DNA from: Bacteroidota bacterium
GTDB taxonomy: Bacteria > Bacteroidota > Bacteroidia > CAILMK01 > JACPUW01
Direction of reading: 5' to 3'
NCBI GenBank assembly: GCA_016192035.1
Contig: JACPUW010000041.1
Coordinates: forward strand, 81,235-145,234
Length of the DNA stretch: 64,000 bases
Position 1 is the stretch's first letter; each line of letters opens with the position of its first letter. The position numbers and the translations under genes were made by a program. Shown one piece after another: positions 50,867 to 60,786 of the stretch. Below the pieces are notes generated by a model. It saw nothing but the letters and a program-made list of their open reading frames with translations. It had not been told where the DNA came from and made no database searches.

Positions 50867-52960
50867 GTGATGGGAGTTCTTCGCAAACACATGAAAATGG
50901 GAGCGGCTGGCCCGGGTGACTACCTGCCTAATGGCAGGCCCTATGGGTGCATAAGCCTTACTGGCACAAGAAATCCGCTTCCCGTATATCATCCTTTATT
51001 GTTGTTATTCAGTGTGTTGTTCTGTAGTTTGGTCTTTAGTCAACCGGTACAGGCCCAGCCTGATACACAAGACATTTTCAATCTTGGGCTCGAAGCCCTG
51101 TCCAAGCTCACTGTTACCTCCGCCGCCAAAGTGCCCCAAGCCGTTAAGGAGTTGCCCACCAGCGTGCACGTAGTTTCTAAGGAGCAACTCTTGCTCTATG
51201 GATACACATCCCTAGAATCCATCCTGTCCGACCTGCCCGGTTTTCAGTTTAGAAATATTCAGGGTATGAACAGTTATGTGTTTCAGCGTGGGGTGCCTAA
51301 CCAAAATAACCTTACCCTGGTGCTCATAGATGGTGTGCAGGTCAACGAACTCAATTCTGGCGGGTTTTATGGTGGAGGGCAATTCAATATCAACAACATA
51401 GAGCGAATAGAAATCATTTATGGCCCGGCATCTGAAACCTATGGCACCAATGCCCTTACCGGTATCATCAATATCATCACCCGGTCAGCCTTGGCCCCTC
51501 GGGTGGCTGCCAACCTTTCGGCGGGTTCATTCCGCAGCCGGCACGCCGACTTGAGCGTGTGCCAAACCAACAAAGAAGGGAATAAGGGAATCTTGGTCTC
51601 GGCCATGTGGCGCACAACCCAGAAAACCCCCATGGGCGGCGATATTGGCGACAACAACTGGACTGAAGGAATAGAAAATTTTGAACACGACCTGGCCCTT
51701 GATATAAAGTATGAAACCCCTAATTGGATAGTGGCAACCAATATACAGGATAAACAAGCGTCCAGGGCCACCACCGAAAAATCCATCGGCACCCACTATC
51801 TGGATCATGGCAGCCTTTGGCATATTTGGTTTGCCAACCAATACGCGAAATACACCAAGGTTTGGCCAAAAAAAGGCTCCATTAGAGCTATGGCCTACTA
51901 TAGGAACACCACCGTAGCCAAAAACTCCATCTATGCAGTGACTGACACGGCACAGATTGGCTGCTACCGCCCGGGCAACCTCATGGGAATTGAAGCCATA
52001 GGCGAGCTTTTCAGCGACCTGAAGTGCCAACTCTCGGGGGGCGCGCTCTTGGAGTATGCCAGGTTTTCACAAGATTTCTCTTTTTCATCAAGCCATTCTG
52101 CCGGGACCGCTCCCCCCAAGCCCAACACTCCCGTGGCCGTGCCTCAGTACATGGCCAGCCTGTTTTTTCAGCCTCGCTTGGCCATCACTTCCAGTTGCTT
52201 TCTTACCGCTGCCATCAGGGCTGAGTATTCGTCGGCCTATCATTTGGTGTTCACGCCCAAGCTTGGGCTTTCATACGTGTGGCCGCGACTGACCCTTAGG
52301 GGCACCTGGGCCAACGGCTTTAGGGGACCCCGGCCTTGGGACTATACCCATGGATTGGGAAACACTGACTTGCAGCCCGAAAAAATGCGATCACTTGAAG
52401 TTGGTGCCCTGTGGAGCCCATCCCATCATTTCACCTGCGACATACGCGCGTATAGAAATTTCTTGACCAATCTGCTCACCCTAGACCAAACTGACGCCGG
52501 GCCCCGAATGGCCAATCTAGGCCAGGTGTACACCAATGGACTCTGTGTATCAGGTAGCTATAAATCAAACCCTTTCACCTGTTTTGGTTGGTATGCCTTT
52601 ACACAACACCCTAATCAGTTGCACGCCACCCTACCTGAAATAAGTGCCCATACTGCCCAAGCTGGGGTGTCTGTTGGATTGCCCAAACACTTTACGGGCT
52701 TGATACGCGCCCAGTATGTGGGTCCAAGGCACAATCCCGGCACCATTCCCGCCACCGGCTCTACCCTCATTGAGCCTTACCTTTTGTTCCATGCAGCCTT
52801 GTTGTCCACCCAGTTCAAGGGTGTTTTTCTTCAAGTAACGGTAGAAAACATCTTCAATGCCCAATACTTCCATCCTTCCAACCGGTCGCCGAGCCGGTAC
52901 AAACAGGCCGACAGGAACATACAATTGACCGCCCGATATTCAATCAAGCCTAAACCATGA
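50867..52960 (+). CDS. TonB-dependent receptor
   Basis: Plug domain SVHVVSKEQLLLYGYTSLESILSDLPGF...VFQRGVPNQNNLTLVLIDGVQVNE...IERIEIIYGPASETYGTNALTGIINIITR. Confidence 0.9.
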   Translation: MMGVLRKHMKMGAAGPGDYLPNGRPYGCISLTGTRNPLPVYHPLLLLFSVLFCSLVFSQPVQAQPDTQDIFNLGLEALSKLTVTSAAKVPQAVKELPTSVHVVSKEQLLLYGYTSLESILSDLPGFQFRNIQGMNSYVFQRGVPNQNNLTLVLIDGVQVNELNSGGFYGGGQFNINNIERIEIIYGPASETYGTNALTGIINIITRSALAPRVAANLSAGSFRSRHADLSVCQTNKEGNKGILVSAMWRTTQKTPMGGDIGDNNWTEGIENFEHDLALDIKYETPNWIVATNIQDKQASRATTEKSIGTHYLDHGSLWHIWFANQYAKYTKVWPKKGSIRAMAYYRNTTVAKNSIYAVTDTAQIGCYRPGNLMGIEAIGELFSDLKCQLSGGALLEYARFSQDFSFSSSHSAGTAPPKPNTPVAVPQYMASLFFQPRLAITSSCFLTAAIRAEYSSAYHLVFTPKLGLSYVWPRLTLRGTWANGFRGPRPWDYTHGLGNTDLQPEKMRSLEVGALWSPSHHFTCDIRAYRNFLTNLLTLDQTDAGPRMANLGQVYTNGLCVSGSYKSNPFTCFGWYAFTQHPNQLHATLPEISAHTAQAGVSVGLPKHFTGLIRAQYVGPRHNPGTIPATGSTLIEPYLLFHAALLSTQFKGVFLQVTVENIFNAQYFHPSNRSPSRYKQADRNIQLTARYSIKPKP

Positions 52961-55900
52961 CTGCGCCACACACCTATGGCAGCGCAGTGAAACGCCCGTA
53001 TGGGTGGTGGGCCATGGCATTTCTTTTTTTCTTGCACCTATGTTCCCCACTTGATATCGGTGCCCAGGCCAATGACCGCAACCAGGTGGTAGCCGCCTAT
53101 TTATACAACTTTGCCAAAGAAGTGCCCTGGCCAAATGAATCACAGTGGGACAAATTCAACATCTTGGTCATTGGCGAAAACACAGGTGCATTGCAACAAT
53201 CATTGAAAGGACTGGCCGCCACGCACAGCATCAATGACAAGCCCATAGTCATCAATGTTTCTGCTCAATTGTCTGATTGGAAGGGTGCGCAACTTATTTA
53301 TTTGCAAAAGGATAGAGAGTATCTCCTGCCACATTTGTTTGAACTTGTGGTTGGTAAGCCCATATTGCTGGTTACCGACAACTGCAACGAAAAGCGCCTG
53401 GTGATGCTCAACCTATATGACACCCCTGACAAACGGGTGTTGTTTGAACTGAACCGCGCCAATATGATCATTCAGCGGCTTGGGGTAACGGATGAATTGG
53501 TACTACTGGGCGGCACGGAGCTTGACGTGGCCCAATTGTACCGTGAAGGACAAAAAGCCCAGCACCAAATGCAGCGCCAGGGCGACTCGCTGAAACGGAA
53601 CCTTGACCTGCTGCAAATGGCCCTGGACGAAAGCCGAAAGACGCTCCAGTTTCAGGGCGATAGCATAGCCCAGCAGGCCAACAGAATAGTAAGGCAACAG
53701 GCCAACTTGGCAGGGCAGATTGAAAAAATACGTCAGCAAAAACTGTTGATAGAAAATCAATTGGCCAACCTAAACGCCCAGAAGGCCGCCCTAGATGAGC
53801 TTTTTGCCCGGGTGGGCCAGCAAGAAACCAAACTGGCCGAAGGCCAAATGGAAATAGATAGGCAAGAAACCACCATTGCGGCACAAAGGGAACAAATGGC
53901 CGTACAGAAAGATGTACTGGCCCAACGAAATCAAATTATCAGAAAACAGCAACAAATCAACCTTTTGCTCGGATTGGTCTTCGTCATGTTGGCCGTGCTT
54001 GCCATACTGGTGTATAGGGGGTATAGGCGTGAAGGACGGGCCAACCGACTACTGGAACAACGGGTAGGGCAGCGCACCCAGGCCCTAATGGAAGCTAAAG
54101 ACCTGCTCGAAAAGGAACTAATGGAAAGGCAAGTGCTTGAAAAACAATTGACCCGCACCAACGCGCACCTAACCAATGTGCTGGGAAGCATGACCGATGC
54201 CTTTATTACCCTTGACCGGGAATACCAAATCACGTACATGAATGCCGAAGCGGTACGCATCAACAACAAACCCGCCGGAGAGGCAATAGGAAAAACCCAC
54301 TGGGAGGAATGGCCCGGCTCGGTGGGCACTCCCGTAGAAGCCGCCTACCGCAAGGCCATGACCGAAAGGGTGGCCCTACACCTAGAGCACCACTATGAGT
54401 ACGAAAACCTGTATGATGTGTGGCTTGACATTCATGTTTACCCCACCGACGAAGGTTTGGGTATTTATTACCACGACATCACACAGCGTAAAAAAGCCGA
54501 ACAAAAACTGTTGCATTCGCAGGCTGCCCTGGCCGAAGCCGAGTCCATAGCCCGAATGGGGAGTTGGGAACTCGACATGGCCACCGGCCAAACTTCTTGG
54601 TCAGCCCAGATGTACCGTTTGATGGGTGTTGACCCGGGCGGGCCCGTGCCGCCCAAGGAATGGTTCTTGGAGCGGGTGCATGTGCAAGATAGGCCTGATT
54701 TGGAGAGAAATATGGAAGCCGCACTGGAATTTGGCCAACCTTTTTCCCAAGTCTTTAGGCTATGGGTAGCAAGCGCACAGTGGGCATGGGTGGAAGCACG
54801 CGTGCGGCCTGAGCCAGGCCCCAATGGAATGGTGCATTCCCTGGCGGGCATCCTTATTGATATTTCCGAATTGCAAGAATCGGCCTTACAGCTCAGGCGC
54901 CATTTGAGCGAATTGGACGCGCTCAATGCCGTGGGCAGGAGGGTGAGTGCCAGCCTTTCACTCAGTGAAGTGGTTATGTGGGCACTGGAGGCCATACTTG
55001 AAGAGACAAAACCCGATGCGGCTTTTTTGTTCCTGCGCCAAGGCGACCGATTGGTGCTGCAAGGGTTTGCCCCTGAAAAGGCCAAGGAGAGCTACGGCGA
55101 CATGCCCGAGCACCACCTGGGCAAATGCCTTTGCGGCATGGCGGTGAGCCAGGGTAGGGCCATATATTCACTAGACATACACCGCGATAGCCGGTGTACC
55201 TGGCAGGAGTGCAAAGAGGCACAGATGCAATCATTTGCCGCTCTGCCCCTGCGCAGCGGTGAGGATTTTTTTGGGGTCATCGGACTCTCATCTAAGCTGG
55301 AACGAAATTTTGAAGCCCAGGCCAAGTTTCTCGAAACCCTTGCCAGCCAAGTGGCTACCGGTATCAGCAATGCCATGCTGCATGATTCGGTGTTGCAGAA
55401 CCAAACACAACTTGAAATGCGGGTGGCAGAACGCACCCACGAACTGGCCCAGGCCCGCGATCGGGCCGAAGCTGCCGATAGGGTAAAATCTGCCTTCCTG
55501 GCCACCATGTCGCATGAGCTGCGCACCCCATTAAATTCTATCATCGGGTTCACGGGCATTATGTTGCAGGGCCATCCTGGCCCTCTTAACCTCGAACAGA
55601 AAAAACAACTTGGCATGGTGCAGCACAGTGCCCGCCACTTGCTAGAGCTTATCAATGATGTGCTTGATATTTCAAAAATTGAAGCCGGCGAATTGGAGCT
55701 TTTTTACTCAAATACAAACCTGATGGAACTCATGCAAGATGTGCTTGGCTTGGTGGCGCCTATGGCCAAAGCCAAGGGCCTGGAACTTGATTTTGAGTCT
55801 AACCAGGGTTTTTTGGAAATGAGTATGGATAGCAGAAGGCTCAAACAAGTGGTCCTCAATATAGTGAACAATGCCGTCAAGTTTACCGAGATGGGAGGCG

Positions 55901-56175
55901 TACGCGTGGGCTGCCACAGGCACAATGGCCAGGTTTCCATTTCAGTTGCCGATACGGGGATAGGCATCGATCCCCAAAAAATTGCCACTATTTTCCAGCC
56001 GTTTAGTCAGATAGACAATGGATTGACACGGTCACACGAGGGCACTGGCCTGGGCCTCTCCATCAGCCTTAAGCTAGCCCAGCTTATGGGTGGCCATATT
56101 TCCGTGGCGTCCATTCCTGGGGAGGGTAGCACCTTTACCATACACCTGCCCATATCAAAACACACAGAAACATGA
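52957..56175 (+). CDS. Sensor histidine kinase with periplasmic YfiR/DUF4154 domain, coiled coil, PAS, GAF, HisKA and HATPase
   Basis: VVAAYLYNFAKEVPWPNESQWDKFNILVIGENTG (YfiR-like), TM LLGLVFVMLAVLAILVYRG, H-box FLATMSHELRTPLNSIIGF, G-box VADTGIGIDPQKIATIFQPFSQIDNGLTRSHEGTGLGLSI. Confidence 0.9.
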   Translation: MTAPHTYGSAVKRPYGWWAMAFLFFLHLCSPLDIGAQANDRNQVVAAYLYNFAKEVPWPNESQWDKFNILVIGENTGALQQSLKGLAATHSINDKPIVINVSAQLSDWKGAQLIYLQKDREYLLPHLFELVVGKPILLVTDNCNEKRLVMLNLYDTPDKRVLFELNRANMIIQRLGVTDELVLLGGTELDVAQLYREGQKAQHQMQRQGDSLKRNLDLLQMALDESRKTLQFQGDSIAQQANRIVRQQANLAGQIEKIRQQKLLIENQLANLNAQKAALDELFARVGQQETKLAEGQMEIDRQETTIAAQREQMAVQKDVLAQRNQIIRKQQQINLLLGLVFVMLAVLAILVYRGYRREGRANRLLEQRVGQRTQALMEAKDLLEKELMERQVLEKQLTRTNAHLTNVLGSMTDAFITLDREYQITYMNAEAVRINNKPAGEAIGKTHWEEWPGSVGTPVEAAYRKAMTERVALHLEHHYEYENLYDVWLDIHVYPTDEGLGIYYHDITQRKKAEQKLLHSQAALAEAESIARMGSWELDMATGQTSWSAQMYRLMGVDPGGPVPPKEWFLERVHVQDRPDLERNMEAALEFGQPFSQVFRLWVASAQWAWVEARVRPEPGPNGMVHSLAGILIDISELQESALQLRRHLSELDALNAVGRRVSASLSLSEVVMWALEAILEETKPDAAFLFLRQGDRLVLQGFAPEKAKESYGDMPEHHLGKCLCGMAVSQGRAIYSLDIHRDSRCTWQECKEAQMQSFAALPLRSGEDFFGVIGLSSKLERNFEAQAKFLETLASQVATGISNAMLHDSVLQNQTQLEMRVAERTHELAQARDRAEAADRVKSAFLATMSHELRTPLNSIIGFTGIMLQGHPGPLNLEQKKQLGMVQHSARHLLELINDVLDISKIEAGELELFYSNTNLMELMQDVLGLVAPMAKAKGLELDFESNQGFLEMSMDSRRLKQVVLNIVNNAVKFTEMGGVRVGCHRHNGQVSISVADTGIGIDPQKIATIFQPFSQIDNGLTRSHEGTGLGLSISLKLAQLMGGHISVASIPGEGSTFTIHLPISKHTET

Positions 56176-56549
56176 AAACAGCGCTCATCATAGAAGACAA
56201 CGCCCAAAACATGTACCTGCTCACGTATTTGCTGGAGTGCGCTGGTTACCGGGTACTCCAGGCTTTTGATGGACAAAGGGGTATTGAAATGTCGCTTGGG
56301 CATACGCCGGATATTATTCTTCTTGACATTCAATTGCCTAAGATGGACGGTTATGAGGTGGCAAGGGAACTTATTGGTATCCACGGTACCAAGAGTATCC
56401 CCATAGTAGCCGTTACCTCATATGCCATGCCCGGCGATAGGGAAAAAGCACTGGCATCAGGTGCTACGGGATACATAGAAAAACCTATTGACCCCGACAA
56501 TTTCGTGGCTCAATTGGAAAAGATAATACCCCCTTTACACCCTAAATAA
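56172..56549 (+). CDS. Single-domain response regulator
   Basis: LIIEDNAQN, DIILLDIQLPKMDGYEV, VAVTSYAM, GYIEKPID. Confidence 0.93.
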   Translation: MKTALIIEDNAQNMYLLTYLLECAGYRVLQAFDGQRGIEMSLGHTPDIILLDIQLPKMDGYEVARELIGIHGTKSIPIVAVTSYAMPGDREKALASGATGYIEKPIDPDNFVAQLEKIIPPLHPK

Positions 56550-56556
56550 TGCATCT

Positions 56557-58203
56557 ATGAAACATGTACTGATAGTGGACGACAAAGAAGAAAACCTGTA
56601 CCTGCTGCGTGCGGTGCTTGAAGCTAGTGGCAAAACGGTAACCGCTGCACCCAACGGGGCAGAGGCACTCAAAGAGCTGCGAAACAAGATGGTGGACGTG
56701 ATAGTGAGCGATATACTCATGCCGGTGATGGATGGGTTTTCACTCTGCATTGCCTGTAAGAAAGATCCCATCATCAACCGAATCCCATTCATTTTCTACA
56801 CAGCTACCTATACCGATGCATCTGATGAGGCATTTGCCCTGGGTTTGGGCGCCGATAGGTTTCTTACCAAGCCGCTACAGCCGGAGGATATCGTGCGGGA
56901 GGTGGACAAGGCATTGTGCCGCAGTGATCTGGGACAGGCCCAGGCAATCCCCCCTTTGGATGACGAAAAAGTGGTGCTCAAGCTCTACAACCAAACCCTG
57001 GTGCGAAAACTTGAAAAAAAAATGGCCGACCTTGAGGCTGCCAACAAACAACTGTCACTAGAAATTGAAGGGCATAAAAAGGCACAGGCTGCCCTGGAAA
57101 AAAATGAACGGCTACTGCGCGACATTGCTTCTTCCATTCCAGGGGTAGTATATCAGTTTGTCCTTGATCCTAAGGGCTATATGTCTTTCTCTTATGTGAG
57201 CGATGGGGCCAGCGCAATACTTGGGGTACCTCCTCCTGACATTTATGGCGATGCCATTAAAGCCTTTTCAAGGGTGCATCCTGAAGATTTTGATATGGTC
57301 ATGGCATCTATCAGTGAATCGGCCCAGGGGCTAAAGCCCTGGACCATGGTATTTAGGGCCATGCATCAAGAAGGTTTTTACCGCTGGGTAAAGGGAAACT
57401 CCATTCCCCGAAAACAGGATGGTGGCGGCGTGCTTTGGAACGGTACTTTTTTCGACTATACCCAGATAAAGGACTACCAGCATAACCTGGAATCGAAAAA
57501 TGCCGAACTCACCAAGGCAAATACCGAACTGGACCGTTTTGTTTATAGCGCATCACATGACATGCGTGCACCGCTCACCTCAATTATGGGGCTCATAGAC
57601 ATAACCCTGGCCGATACCACAGATGCCACGGCCAAGGCCAGGCTGAACATGATGCACAAATCGGTGGAGAAGCTGGACATGTTTATCAGGAAAATACTGG
57701 AATACTCCCGCAACACCCGGCTTGACCTGGCCCACGACTTGATACAATGGGATAAGTTGATATCAGAGTGTTTTGACGATCTGAGGTTTATGCACCAAGA
57801 CTCATCTATAGCACTGCTCGGAGAGGTAAGCCAAGAAACTAAATTTGCCACCGACCAATACCGCTTGCTTGTGGTACTCAACAATATACTATCAAACGCC
57901 ATAAAGTACAGCGATCCTCATAAGGACAAACGGGAGGTGAAAGTGCATGTGAAGTCTGACCACAACAAGGCGATAATTCAGGTGATGGACAACGGTATAG
58001 GTATTCAAACAGAACATGTGACGCGCATTTTCGAAATGTTTTACCGCGCTACGTCCACCTCTACGGGTTCTGGCCTAGGACTGTACATAGCCATGGAGAC
58101 CATTCACAAACTAAGGGGGAGTATAGAGGTAGTGTCTGAACTGGGTAAGGGCACTACCATGACCATAGAAATACCGAACCTGTATGCCAATGAAGAAATT
58201 TGA
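56557..58203 (+). CDS. Response regulator receiver + PAS + histidine kinase
   Basis: LIVDDKEEN, DVIVSDILMPVMDGFSL, H-box FVYSASHDMRAPLTSIMGL, MDNGIGIQTEHVTRIFEMFYRATSTSTGSGLGLYI. Confidence 0.92.
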   Translation: MKHVLIVDDKEENLYLLRAVLEASGKTVTAAPNGAEALKELRNKMVDVIVSDILMPVMDGFSLCIACKKDPIINRIPFIFYTATYTDASDEAFALGLGADRFLTKPLQPEDIVREVDKALCRSDLGQAQAIPPLDDEKVVLKLYNQTLVRKLEKKMADLEAANKQLSLEIEGHKKAQAALEKNERLLRDIASSIPGVVYQFVLDPKGYMSFSYVSDGASAILGVPPPDIYGDAIKAFSRVHPEDFDMVMASISESAQGLKPWTMVFRAMHQEGFYRWVKGNSIPRKQDGGGVLWNGTFFDYTQIKDYQHNLESKNAELTKANTELDRFVYSASHDMRAPLTSIMGLIDITLADTTDATAKARLNMMHKSVEKLDMFIRKILEYSRNTRLDLAHDLIQWDKLISECFDDLRFMHQDSSIALLGEVSQETKFATDQYRLLVVLNNILSNAIKYSDPHKDKREVKVHVKSDHNKAIIQVMDNGIGIQTEHVTRIFEMFYRATSTSTGSGLGLYIAMETIHKLRGSIEVVSELGKGTTMTIEIPNLYANEEI

Positions 58204-58570
58204 CCACATACTGTTGATAGACGACAGTGACATAGATAATTACATAAACCGCGAAGTACTGGAGGATGCCGGTATCTGCGCACAGATCACCGTGCAGGTG
58301 GGTGCCCGCCAAGCCATTGACTACCTTAAATCCCTCACCGGGGCATTCCCCAATGTCATTTTCCTCGACATCCGCATGCCCATGATGGATGGCTTTGACT
58401 TTCTTGAGGAATTTGAGCACCTGCCAGCTGCGCAAACCATTGATTGTGATGTATTCATGCTCTCGTCTTCTATCAACCCCGCTGATTTGGCCCGGGCCCG
58501 CTCTTTTGCCAGGGTCAAAGACTACCTAAACAAGCCGCTCAACAATCACCAACTGGAGGCAATTTTTTGA
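58184..58570 (+). CDS. Single-domain response regulator
   Basis: ILLIDDSDIDNYINREVL, NVIFLDIRMPMMDGFDFLEEF, VKDYLNKPL. Confidence 0.92.
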   Translation: MPMKKFDHILLIDDSDIDNYINREVLEDAGICAQITVQVGARQAIDYLKSLTGAFPNVIFLDIRMPMMDGFDFLEEFEHLPAAQTIDCDVFMLSSSINPADLARARSFARVKDYLNKPLNNHQLEAIF

Positions 58571-58818
58571 CTCAGGCATGCCATTTCTGAATGGATGTCA
58601 ATGTCCCAGCCGCCGTCCACAAAATTCCAATACGAGGCCTTGGTGGCCATATAACAGTACAGCAAGCACTGGGTGAGGGCAAAAGCCTTCCGCCATAGGG
58701 TTTTTGGTACTTTCATGCGTTCCGCCTGTCCATTTTGCGCATCAGCCTTCATCCCAATCCCGTTTCTTTGCAGTCTTTAAGTTGCAGGTAAAAGAAATTA
58801 GCCAACAATAGGTAGTGT

Positions 58819-59649
58819 ATGCCAATCATGGGTCTGATATTGCTAAGTAGCGCCACCTCCCAACTGCTTTCCACCGAGGGCCTTTACCTAAGTCCTGATG
58901 AAAAACGCCTGGTTTTTCCCCTGGCATTGGCCCTGGTTTCCTTCTATGGCTATTGGTTTATAGCCAATTCAAAAAAAATCAAGGAGGGGTTTTTTCGGCG
59001 CCATGAACATGATGAGGCATCGCTTCGCCATGTGCGCTTTGGCAAGATTTCCGGCTTCTTTTTTATGGGTATTTTCCCGCTATTGGCCATGGGCCTGCTC
59101 TTGCCTGAATACTTGCCTGCCGACCTGGGCATTGGGTTCAACCCCGATACACAATACTTTACCGGGGCTTGGATACTGGGATTGGGCCTGGTGACGGTGC
59201 CACTGGCCTATATAAATGGCCGCAAGGAAAAAAACTGGCAACTATACCCCCAAATCCGCGCAAAAAATTGGACCGAACGCACGGTCTTTTGGGCTGCAAT
59301 TGGCTGGGCTATATACCTATTTGGGTATGAGGTGCTTTTTAGGGGGGTGCTGCTTTTTCCCCTGGTCCATGCCCTGGGACTCTGGCCCGCCGTGTTCATC
59401 AATATGGCTGTGTACTCCCTGAGCCACCTACCCAAGGGTATGGACGAAACCCTGGGTGCCCTGCCCATTGGACTGGTATTGTGCCTGCTCACCCTGGCTT
59501 CTGGCACCATTTGGATAGCTTTTGCGGTACATGTGGTCATGGCATGGACCGTGTGTTTTACCGCCCTAAGGTTCAACCCAGAAACCAATTTTGTAGGCTC
59601 CACCAAGTTAGTAATGGCACTTAGGCGGATTAGAAAACAGGGCCATTAG
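58819..59649 (+). CDS. CPBP-type (CAAX) intramembrane metalloprotease
   Basis: Multi-TM; GYEVLFRGVLLFPLVHALG and SLSHLPKGMDETLGALPIGLVLCLLTLASGTIWIAFAVHVVMAW. Confidence 0.8.
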   Translation: MPIMGLILLSSATSQLLSTEGLYLSPDEKRLVFPLALALVSFYGYWFIANSKKIKEGFFRRHEHDEASLRHVRFGKISGFFFMGIFPLLAMGLLLPEYLPADLGIGFNPDTQYFTGAWILGLGLVTVPLAYINGRKEKNWQLYPQIRAKNWTERTVFWAAIGWAIYLFGYEVLFRGVLLFPLVHALGLWPAVFINMAVYSLSHLPKGMDETLGALPIGLVLCLLTLASGTIWIAFAVHVVMAWTVCFTALRFNPETNFVGSTKLVMALRRIRKQGH

Positions 59650-59791
59650 GACAGGGATACATGGATAGCCCCCCAACCATCAACACAGGGTGTTTCTGCC
59701 ATGCCCGCCTTAGCCAGGCATACATCAATTGTACGCACATTGGCGTTTGGCCTTGGGCCATCCAAGGCTACCAAGCATATAGCACATCAAT

Positions 59792-60778
59792 ATGAACAAA
59801 CGGATCTTTATATCGGGTGCCAGCGGCTATATAGGTGCACCACTCACGCAGCGGCTTGTGTCGCAGGGGCATACGGTACATGTGCTGCTTAGGGGCACCA
59901 AGGCATTGCCCTGGGCTTCCCATGAGCGCATCAAGGTATTTTACGGCGACATCTGCAATTACGATGATGTGGCCAGGGCCATGCATTTATGTCAAGAAGC
60001 CTATCACCTGGCGGCATTTGCCAGGGTATGGGCCAGGGACACAACCGAGTATTTCAAACAAAATGTCCACGCCACCGAGCAGGTGCTGCGGGCGGCCCGT
60101 GAAGTAGGGCTTGGGCGCACGGTATGCACCTCTACTGGGGGCATCTTTGGGCCATCTTTTCAAGGTGCCATTGCCGAAGGATATGCACGCAAGGTAGATT
60201 TTTTTAACGAGTATGAAAGCTCCAAGTGTGTGGCCGAATTGCTGATAAAGAACTGGGCCATACAGGGACAGGATATTGTATCGGTAGCCCCAACCAGGGT
60301 ATATGGCCCCTCCGCAGGCGGTAAGCTCCAGTCGGTGAACCTGATGATAGACATGTACCTGCGAGGTAAATGGAGGTTCATACCCGGCGACGGTTCAAAG
60401 GTGGGCAACTATGTGTTGGTGGACGATGTGGTGGAAGGACACCTACTGGCCATGGAAAAGGGCAGGTCTGGGCATACGTATTTATTGGCTGGCGAAAACC
60501 ACGACTATCTTTCCCTCTTTCGGCTTCTGGCACAGGTATCTGGCCGCCACCACCGCATGGTGTTCATGCCTCATTGGGTGCAGGGCCTTTTTGCCCACTG
60601 GCAATTGTGGAGGGGCTATCTGGGCATGGAACCCTCGGTTACACCCAAGTGGACGGCCAAGGGCAGGTATGATTTTGAGGTGTCAAACCAAAAGGCATGT
60701 GAGGAATTGGGCTTGAAAATCACTCCCTTGGCACAAGGCATTGAAAAAACGGTAGGCTGGCTAAAAGCGGATAGATAG
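59792..60778 (+). CDS. NAD-dependent epimerase/dehydratase family protein
   Basis: IFISGASGYIGAPLTQRLVSQGHTVHVLLRG, NEYESSKCVAELLIKNW (YxxxK), VAPTRVYGPSAGG. Confidence 0.93.
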   Translation: MNKRIFISGASGYIGAPLTQRLVSQGHTVHVLLRGTKALPWASHERIKVFYGDICNYDDVARAMHLCQEAYHLAAFARVWARDTTEYFKQNVHATEQVLRAAREVGLGRTVCTSTGGIFGPSFQGAIAEGYARKVDFFNEYESSKCVAELLIKNWAIQGQDIVSVAPTRVYGPSAGGKLQSVNLMIDMYLRGKWRFIPGDGSKVGNYVLVDDVVEGHLLAMEKGRSGHTYLLAGENHDYLSLFRLLAQVSGRHHRMVFMPHWVQGLFAHWQLWRGYLGMEPSVTPKWTAKGRYDFEVSNQKACEELGLKITPLAQGIEKTVGWLKADR

Positions 60779-60786
60779 GTTGTGGC

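Noticed and set aside
58546-58752. 68-aa minus-strand ORF after the last response regulator
   Set aside because: Plausible small protein (MKVPKTLWRKAFALTQCLLYCYMATKASYWNFVDGGWDIDI) but no independent support.
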